Positions 57,322 through 64,000 of a stretch of DNA of 64,000 nt are shown here, piece by piece. Numbering within the stretch: the first letter of the stretch is position 1; every line of letters begins with the position of its first letter. This DNA is from Timema cristinae (lineage: Eukaryota; Arthropoda; Insecta; Phasmatodea; Timematidae): the NCBI GenBank assembly GCA_039000515.1, contig JBCFYV010000001.1, positions 15,105,928 through 15,169,927 of the forward strand, in the 5' to 3' direction. A program made the position numbers and the translations under genes. The notes under the pieces were generated by a model. That model was not told the DNA's origin. It did no database searches and worked only from the letters and a program-made list of their open reading frames with translations.

Positions 57322-57545
57322 TTAGTACCACGTTTTACTACCCGTTTGGGTTATATGTTTATATATTAATTACTCTAATGTATTAAGTATGAGGAAGGTG
57401 AAATTTAGAAGTGTATCCCTCACTTGCGTGGAGGGAAAGAAACTACCTGACCCGACCGAGATTTGAACCTTAATCCCCCCCGTCATCGGTAGTCTAGTCT
57501 ACTGCGAAAGTGAAACCTTAGAGTTTAGACCACGCTGCCATCAAA
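57322..57545 (-). repeat. SINE-B copy
   Basis: It has the tail complement (ACGTTTTACTACCCGTTTGG), the middle (CTCACTTGCGTGGAGGGAAA) and the head (GAGATTTGAACCTTAATC). Confidence 0.8.
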
Positions 57546-57945
57546 GCTGTTATGAAACTTTGTTGCTCTGGTTTTGATTGAATCAAACACATCAGTGGAA
57601 TTGTCCCGTGTTTGTAAACCACATCACGTTCCACAGACTGCAATTACAATGGCCCGCCTCCCCCATTTGACAACACTTCCTTGACCGACCAATTACTGAA
57701 TATTAGTTTCTGTTGTCCGTTCTCCTTTTGCCAACCCACCCCTTGCTCTGGGTTCCGAAGCAAACCCTTCTGACACGTTCGTCCGTCCGTTCAAATTTCT
57801 CCGTGTACAAGTTAGTTTCAAACGCGTGACTGGAAAACCTATTCCCAGGGAACTCCCCACCCCTTCACCCTTCCGATACCATCCCCTATTCCTAGGAACT
57901 ACCCCTAAGATTCCCACAGCTGGGAACCAATTCGTGGTAATATCA
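57546..57945. other. GC-richer block without a recognised gene
   Basis: This differs from its AT-rich surroundings. A 74-codon minus-strand frame (57,693-57,917) has no domain. It could be a conserved non-coding element or part of a decayed transposon. Confidence 0.35.
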
Positions 57946-57949
57946 TGAA

Positions 57950-58140
57950 CCTATTGGTGAGCGTGTGGACTAAATGTCGGGCTCATCTAGTCTTGTTTTA
58001 CAATGAACGGGGAGATTGGGGCTCGAATCCCGGCTGTGTGTATTGAACTTGTTGTTTTTTTTCCTAAAGAGTTTACCACTCTTACTCCAGGCAAATTCGG
58101 ACACATTTTATATCTGTATGATACGCTACCCTACACATTC
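57950..58140 (+). repeat. SINE-B copy, tail lost
   Basis: The head has GGGGAGATTGGGGCTCGAAT with B-box GGCTCGAATCCCGG, and the middle has CACTCTTACTCCAGGCAAAT. The shared tail is missing. Confidence 0.7.
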
Positions 58141-58330
58141 CCCGCCCCTTTTAGCAGATTAAGACGTTTGTGTGGAAAAAAATACTGTTACCGTCAGTGT
58201 TTTTGACGCTAAATTTCTAAATACATGTTTATATTCGCAAGCGACTTAAATAACTAACTTAACTTAAGCCAGCCAAGATACAACGTTAATCCGTCCCTAG
58301 CAGCAGGAATTATAATATATATATAGGCTC

Positions 58331-59004
58331 TTAAGGTGGCGGGTGCAGGCGACGCGAGATAAGATCAGTGTTCTAGAAGTTTCATAGCAAAAGATTTGTT
58401 GTACAAAATAAATCCAATATTTCTCCAGTATAAACGTAAGAGTTTAATTTTCTACAGATGGTGATATCAACAGTTGTTGAATATCTGTCGAGGGTGTCCT
58501 GGAATTTAATGACAGCTTTTTCTCTTCATTTAAAAAGTTTCTAATATAATGCTGCTATGCTCATGAAAGATATTCAACAACTGTTGGTGTCAACACGTGA
58601 AGAAAATTAAGCTCTATGTTTCTACTGGTGACCTGGTGGTCTAGGGTAAGGTGTCAGACTTCTATGCTGGCGGCCGGGGTTCAAGCCTCCGTCCCGGCAA
58701 AGATTATTGATTACCAAACCCTTCCTTCACCTCTGACAAGACATCTTGTGAATGTGAGGAATGCCAGGTCTCCACCGTGGTTCGGATTCCACGTTAAACT
58801 GTAGGTCCTTCATTTAATTTCACAATCACCCTACCATTACACATTAGCGTAAGTGCGTATAACCCGAACGGGTAGTATAAGACGCGGTGCTAATAATAAT
58901 ATGTTTCTACTGCATAAATTTTTTATTTATTTTGACAAAAAAAGTGTTGATATAAAAAAACTGCAAAACCCGCTGCCCTTTTCTCGCGTCCCCTACAACC
59001 TTAA
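58331..59004. mobile_element. TTAA-flanked MITE, copy 3, containing a SINE
   Basis: The ends are TTAAGGTGGCGGG at 58,331 and CCCCTACAACCTTAA at 59,004. The internal inverted pair (AACAGTTGTTGAATATCTGT near 58,469 and its complement near 58,567) is present. Removing the SINE-A at 58,628-58,900 leaves about 390 bp, close to copies 1 and 2. Confidence 0.93.
58616..58912 (+). repeat. SINE-A nested in the MITE, with 12-bp target-site duplication
   Basis: The flanks ATGTTTCTACTG at 58,616-58,627 and 58,901-58,912 are identical and lie in MITE sequence. The SINE has its head (GTGACCTGGTGGTCTAGGGT), B-box, body and tail (ATAACCCGAACGGGTAGTAT). Confidence 0.95.
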
Positions 59005-59039
59005 TACACAAGGGTGTTGTTTATTATTTCTCGTCCGCG

Positions 59040-59215
59040 CTAAAGGTACTCATAATCACACTAATAGTGCGGGAGAGTGGAAAACAAATTAGAAAAACCA
59101 CTCTCATTACCGACCAGTATATGAACCCTGATCTCCCCACCATTGGTAGTACAGTCTACTGTAAGAGTGATGACTTATGACCATTTGACCATAGAAACGG
59201 ATACAAAACCATTAA
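59040..59215 (-). repeat. SINE-B head fragment
   Basis: It has the complement of the middle (GCGGGAGAGTGGAAAACAAA) and head (TATGAACCCTGATCTCCCCA). Confidence 0.65.
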
Positions 59216-59494
59216 CGGTGGTGCTATATTCCTGCATTTAATTAAATATAGTTTACCAAATGTATACTTATCATAGTAACAATGTTTATATAGATGGAAA
59301 AAAATCATTACTTCACCAACTGGTTATATATAATAGACTATATATATATATATATATTATAATTGCGAGTCTGGGATGTATCAATCATAGCCCAGTAGTG
59401 GAAATATTACCAGTACTAATGTACTATTGCCCAGAGGACGTCCAAACATACTAATAGTACATCCTTTCCTTGGAGGCTCTTTACATAACCTGAT

Positions 59495-59745
59495 GAGATG
59501 AGATAAAGTTTATAGTGATGATGAGGTTGATAGTTGAGGTTGATAGAGAGGTTTAGGATGATGAGGGTGATGTATGAGGGTTATAGTGATGATGAGTGAT
59601 GAGGAGGTTGATAGTATGAGGGTTATAGATGATAGGTGTAGTATGAGGTGATAGTATGAGGGTGAGTGATGATGAGGGTGATAGTTGAGTTGATAATTAG
59701 ATGAGGATGATAGTAGTTATGAGGGTGATAGTGAGTATGAGGATG
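59495..59745. repeat. degenerate GATGA/GGGTGATAGT tandem repeat
   Basis: Irregular tandem units of GATGAGG(G/T)TGATAGT with frequent slips. No coding role. An (AT)n run also lies at 59,340-59,357. Confidence 0.85.
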
Positions 59746-59779
59746 TGGAACCGGTGGAAACACTTAAATCTAGCTTAAG

Positions 59780-60355
59780 ACAAATTAACCAAACCCTGGT
59801 GACTGTTGGGTTAATTCCCCTTTCGGGAACAATACCCATGGTAACAACCGGGAATAAAACCCTGGACTTTTAGGTTCGTAGCCAGGTGAATTGATTTCCA
59901 CATCACGGGCCGGTATTTTACTGGTTGAATCACTACGTTGAAAAACAAAACAAAAAAACATCTCTATTCCCATGGGGGAAGCTCTTGTAAAGCCCTGTTC
60001 AGATACACACGCAGGAAAAAAAAAACATTTTCCAGGATTAAATTAAATTATTTTTTATGTGTGTGAACTACCTCTTACTACCCGTCTGGTCCACACATTA
60101 CTTTTTAATGTATAACAAAACCCTGTGACGTTACTAACAAAAGGAATATCACTAAAAGAGATTTTTTCTTTTTAAATCTAACCTTTGTTGGTAAAATCTG
60201 TTTCTAAGAGGATTTTATTTTCTGCAGTTGGTGCTGGGGTTTTTTTTTTCAGTACGCCTAGGAGTAGATAGACTTGCCCATTCCAATGTGTTCAGTACAT
60301 CCCACATAGAGAAATACACTCTCAGATAATAGAATATGTGTGTAAGTAATTGTCA
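59780..60355. other. beat intron 1 sequence with a tRNA-like fragment
   Basis: A B-box complement (GGGAATAAAACCCTGGACTT near 59,850) suggests an old SINE of another family. The remainder has no recognised feature. Confidence 0.45.
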
Positions 60356-60358
60356 ACC

Positions 60359-60530
60359 ACTTCGGTGGTTCGTTACGCCCTAGTAGATTAGACTTCACAT
60401 GAAAGAGAGATCAGGTTCGAATCTCAGTCGGGTGTACTGAGGGTGGTTTTTCCTAAACGTTTCCCACGGTACCTCCACGCAACTGCAGGTACACTTCCTC
60501 TAAATTCAACCTTCCTCGTACCGAACACAT
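60359..60530 (+). repeat. SINE-B copy, tail lost
   Basis: It has CTTCGGTGGTTCGTTACGCC, a B-box remnant CAGGTTCGAATCTCAG, then GTACACTTCCTCTAAATTCA. The tail is replaced by unrelated sequence. Confidence 0.7.
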
Positions 60531-60841
60531 ACACATGTGCGATGAAAAATAACAATATTGATATCGATTAACTTGTCATACACATCTTTGAAAGCAATGT
60601 AACCAGAGGAGGTACACTTCGTAACGTACACAATCCATAAATCCCAGAGATTACATATTTGTAAAATAACATAAAGAGCCATACTATTTCAGGCATCTTA
60701 CGGTTTTGAACCAAGTTCCCCTACACCTGGATTCCCCCTCTTTGACCACTCTAATTGAGTGAGTTTGTAAGTCGTTTCATTTGATTATAAAATACACGCT
60801 GACTATAACAAATAACCAAGGTAATTGTACTGTTGTTTCAG

Positions 60842-60977
60842 GAATCCAGATCTAACGCCACTCAGGTGACCTTGAATCACGTCCACTTGTCCATGTCTGG
60901 GAAATACAGCTGTGAGGTGTCCGCGGACGCTCCATCCTTCCATACCGCACTGGTCACAGGAGATATGGAGGTCGTCG
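60842..60977 (+). CDS. beat-like: beaten-path family gene, exon coding the second half of Ig domain 1
   Basis: The acceptor is TACTGTTGTTTCAG and the exon enters in phase 0, matching the exon at 7,319. The product contains NATQVTLNHVHLSMSGKYSC with the second Ig cysteine, then EVSADAPSFHTALVTGDMEV, the strongly conserved F-G strand region of beat proteins. It ends before GTAGGT in phase 1. The intron upstream is about 53.3 kb and contains the two IR genes and most of the window's repeats. Confidence 0.93.
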
Positions 60978-61104
60978 GTAGGTGTTTGGTTATCTCTCCA
61001 TCTGTAGCTTTCATTATATTCCGTATCTCCTGTCGTTAACTTAGGTATGTAAGACAGAGACTTCGTATCATTGGTAAAATGGGAAGGTACAATCTTAACA
61101 AGCT

Positions 61105-61858
61105 CTGCTTCTAGTGGTAACACGACTCGACACTGTCAATGAGTGTTCTACTGAGTGATGAGAACATTCACATGTACTGTTCAAACTAACTCTCTCCCTA
61201 CAACACTAACACGACACGACACTGACAATGAGTGTTTCTACTTATTGTATGAAACAATCACAGGTAAGTTTAAAACTAACCCTGCTTACCTTGAAACACG
61301 ACCACGACATCTGACAATGAAGTTCTGCTTAGTGTGAGAACAATTCACAGGTACAGTTCAAACTAACGTCTAGCTTACTTGCAACACTACACGACACGAA
61401 CTGTCAATGATGTTCTACTTAGTAGTAGAACAATTCACAGGAAAGTTTAAATTAACCCTGCTTATCCTGGAAACTCACGACACGACACTGACAATGAGTG
61501 TTCTACTTAGTGATGAGAATCAATTCACAGGTACAGTTTAAATTAACTCTGCTTACCCTGACAACACTACACGACACGACACTGACAATGAGTGTTCTAC
61601 TTAGTGATGAGATCAATTCACAGGTACAGTTTAAATTAACTCTGCTTACCCTGACAACAATACACGACACGGCACTGACAATGAGTGTTATACTAGTGAT
61701 GAGAACAATTCACAGGTAAGTTTAAACTAACTCTGCTTACCCTGGCAACACTCCACGACACGACACTGTCAATAGTGTTCTACTGAGTGATGAGAACAAT
61801 TCACAGGTATAGTTTAAATAGCTCTGCTTACCCTGGCAACACTCCACGCAACTGGTAA
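61105..61858 (-). repeat. foldback-family arm only, about eight units, filling beat intron 2
   Basis: Inverted-orientation 93-bp-type units (TGTTCTACT.AGTGATGAGA, AATTCACAGGTACAGTTTAA, CTCTGCTTACCCTG) start near 61,130, 61,220, 61,305, 61,396, 61,487, 61,579, 61,672 and 61,762. No centre or partner arm is present. Two units contain the donor-like CAGGTAAGTTT (61,261 and 61,713) in the sense orientation of beat. Confidence 0.9.
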
Positions 61859-61938
61859 TCTCTTAGGCTACCCAAGTGACACATGAAAAAGGCCCGTGTC
61901 TCCAGATGATGACGTGTCTCCATGTTCTCTGTTCACAG

Positions 61939-62072
61939 AGGTACCCAAGGACCAGCCGGTCATCACTGGAGTCAGACTGAGGTACAAGTTGGGGGAGACT
62001 CTGCAAGGAAACTGTTCCTCTTCGTGGTCCAAACCTGCGGCCAGACTCAGCTGGTTCATCAACGGGGAGCCG
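61939..62072 (+). CDS. beat-like: beaten-path family gene, exon coding the start of Ig domain 2
   Basis: The acceptor is TTCTCTGTTCACAG. The first two bases complete a phase-1 codon from the previous exon, then 44 codons follow to GGAGCCG before GTGAGA, phase 0. The product includes KDQPVITGVRLRYKLGETLQ, the first cysteine of Ig2 (GNCSSSWSKPAARLSWFING). The following exon, which should hold the second Ig2 cysteine, is beyond the window or not recognised in the remaining 1.9 kb. Confidence 0.92.
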
Positions 62073-62167
62073 GTGAGAGATCATGTCCTGTCATTTCATC
62101 GACTGTGTCATACGGTTACAACATGGTAAACTGACGGTCTGAGGTCTGGTCGTTGTTCATTTGTGGG

Positions 62168-62385
62168 GGATTTTTTTTACCACATCGTCTTACTAGCAGA
62201 CTAGGTTGAGGGTTGAGGAAGATAGTCTTTGGAAATGTGCCTCACATTCGCGTGGAGGCAGAGTGTGAAACCATTTAGGAAAATAATATTTTAATTACAC
62301 CCTGTCGGAATTCGAACCCCGACCTCCCATTCATCTGAAAATTAGACTACTGTATATGAATCTAATATCTAGTCTTTGGGTCCAC
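62168..62385 (-). repeat. SINE-B copy
   Basis: It has CATCGTCTTACTAGC (decayed tail complement), CACATTCGCGTGGAGGCAGA in the middle, and a head with GGAATTCGAACCCCGACC. Confidence 0.75.
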
Positions 62386-62407
62386 CAAGTCGGGTTGGCT
62401 CATGTCG

Positions 62408-62640
62408 GGTTTTTTTCCATCGCGTCTTACTACCCACTCGATTTATATCCGTACATTACTTACGCCACGGTAATAGGGTAGAGGAAGGTAGTATTTAGAG
62501 GAAATGTACCCAAGTTTGTGTTGAGGGAAGGTGAGATATAATCCAGGAAAAAACCGCCTCACTACATCTTGCTGGGATTTCAACCCTGGTCTCCTCATGA
62601 CAGGAAACCTAGTTTTTTACTAAAGTGACGCGTAGACACC
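62408..62640 (-). repeat. SINE-B copy in the same orientation as its neighbour
   Basis: It has ATCGCGTCTTACTACCCACT (tail complement), GGTAGTATTTAGAGGAAATG in the middle, and a head remnant with GGGATTTCAACCCTGGTCTC. Confidence 0.75.
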
Positions 62641-62925
62641 AAATAGGCAGAAAATAAACTTTTGTAAATAATATTACAAAAATAAATATTTTTCTGTTTT
62701 GGGCTGTATCATATTTTTATTAAGTTCAAACGTTTAAACCTTAAATAGTTATTTATCGACATACTCTATGGCGTATTTATGAAAAGGCTAGATTAAATAA
62801 ATGCACCCGCTTTTGCATTGAATATAACAGTGACCAATCACATGCAGAATATCTCCTATAGTGTAGCCAGCACAGATTCGAACCCTGACATACACATCGT
62901 TAACATTAAAGTTACCCTTTTCGGT
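62641..62925. other. beat intron sequence, no exon recognised
   Basis: AT-rich; no further beat exon found. Confidence 0.5.
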
Positions 62926-63168
62926 GGTCGAATGAGCTAAGGCGTCACTCTCGCAATAGACTGGAACTGCTGAAGATGGAGAGATCGGGGTTCGAATCCC
63001 GCTCAGGTCTACCGAAGGTGTTTTTTTCTAAAGGGTTTCCCACTACCCTTCCACGTAAATTTGGGTAGATTACCTCTAAATGCTTCCTTCCTCATCCCTA
63101 ACCCATTAGAGTAACTATCATATTTTCGTATAGCCTGAACAGTTAGTAAGTCACGGTGATGAAAAAAA
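62926..63168 (+). repeat. full-length SINE-B copy
   Basis: The head has CGGTGGTCGAATGAGCTAAG and B-box GGGGTTCGAATCCCGC. The middle has AGGGTTTCCCACTACCCTTC and the tail ATAGCCTGAACAGTTAGTAA. It is one of the clearest copies of this family. Confidence 0.88.
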
Positions 63169-63629
63169 TATCAATAATGTACATCACAAGTTGACGCCCA
63201 AGACCAAGAGCACGTGACAACTAATGCTGGGGTGACCTTACTATTTGTTGTAGGATGGTTAAAGGAAATTGGTCTCTGCTTAAATCAGCACAAAGCTGGA
63301 AGTTAATTATAGAACTGACGCTCTACTGAGTCAATAACCTCCCCAGGGGATTGAAACGAGTCATTTCTAGGAAAGCGGTCTTTTTTTTTAAATGATGCTT
63401 TTAGAACCAAAAGGCGCTCAAAAGGCGCTAGCCGGGAAACAGATTATGACAAAACCTATTTTAAAATGTGAATTTGTATTCTCATTATCATGAGAGTTTT
63501 TCTTTCTTGTGCTTGAGGCGATAATGCCACGCCTTGGTTTGGAAATTAATTATCTAGAAGGAAACTATGGCTCTAAGTATAATTTATATTTCTTTAAGCG
63601 TTTGACAATTTATTTTTAAATATATACAT

Positions 63630-63700
63630 TAAAATCCCGTTAGACCGAACACCGGTAGTCCGAAATTCCGGAAAATCTAAACACGCTTTTCGGAAAATGG
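63630..63700 (+). repeat. possible DNA-transposon terminal sequence
   Basis: AAATCCCGTTAGACCGAACA, then CCGGTAGTCCGAAATTCCGG, resembles terminal repeats of pogo/Tigger-type elements in general character (repeated CCGAA). No matching right end is in view, so this is tentative. Confidence 0.3.
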
Positions 63701-63775
63701 GAACAAAAACCAAAGTAAGTCTAATAATTAAACATCAGATTTTTTGACAATGATTAAATTATTGAACAACTTTTG

Positions 63776-64000
63776 TCTTGCCCAGACTTACTTAACACGT
63801 CGACAGGATTAGCTGTATTCAACTCCATCTCTAATACCTTAGAAAACAATAGACTATTCTGGCAAAATATGCCTTTCTATCTGTACAGATGGTTCACCAG
63901 CAACGACTGGAGGATTCAAAGAATTAATTGCAAAACAAAAACAAGACTTCCTTAACTTAGGTTCCACTCATTGTTTCATACATCGTGAGTCTCTAGTGGT
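63776..64000 (+). pseudogene. hAT-type transposase fragment (ZBED5/SCAND3-like), frameshifted and cut by the window end
   Basis: Frame one gives PDLLNTSTGLAVFNSISNTL and ENNRLFWQN. After a one-base shift near 63,869 the next frame reads CLSICTDGSPATTGGFKELI and later STHCFIHRES. The CTDG-P order and the THC.IHRE motif are typical of the catalytic core of domesticated and transposon-borne hAT proteins related to ZBED5 and SCAND3. The fragment continues past the window. With a frameshift in under 230 bases it is probably a dead copy. It lies in or after the beat gene on the same strand. Confidence 0.8.

Overview
This window is eukaryotic, AT-rich and gene-poor. It most likely comes from an insect with a large, repeat-filled genome. 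The evidence is an arthropod-type beaten-path (beat) immunoglobulin gene, two ionotropic-receptor (IR) genes of the divergent insect type, and many tRNA-derived SINEs, MITEs, a Helitron and a hAT transposase remnant. No bacterial operon, CRISPR array or functional RNA gene is supported. The order and species cannot be fixed from sequence alone.

The framework is one beat-family gene on the + strand. Three internal coding exons are visible (7,319-7,527; 60,842-60,977; 61,939-62,072) with consistent splice phases. Their first intron is about 53.3 kb, and the gene continues beyond the window on both sides. A nine-unit ~82-bp minisatellite (6,603-7,318) abuts the first exon. Its units repeat that exon's own splice acceptor and part of the exon start.

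The long intron hosts a large tandem duplication: unit A (~26,060-37,766) and unit B (~37,768-53,778). Each unit carries one intronless IR gene on the + strand. The unit B copy (45,972-47,819) is intact at about 615 codons. The unit A copy (31,742-33,588) has a one-base deletion in the first membrane segment. Differences between the units record their history: a Helitron only in A with the empty site visible in B, a 1.3-kb composite insertion and a SINE fragment only in B, and a ~2.4-kb deletion in A formed by recombination between two SINEs.

The rest is repeats. 1-6,600 holds a tRNA-like element, a SINE and a 30-bp minisatellite. 7,528-25,500 holds SINEs, TTAA-flanked MITEs, a (CATA)n tract and decayed transposon sequence. 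53,780-60,800 holds SINEs, an inverted repeat, a SINE nested in a SINE and a SINE nested in a MITE. 61,100-61,858 is a long arm of a foldback-like repeat family filling beat intron 2. 62,100-64,000 holds more SINEs and a broken hAT transposase fragment running off the end.

The most unusual items are the splice-acceptor minisatellite at the beat exon, a foldback-like family whose arms are tandem 93-bp units around a shared centre, and two SINE families with different tRNA-like heads but a common 3' tail.
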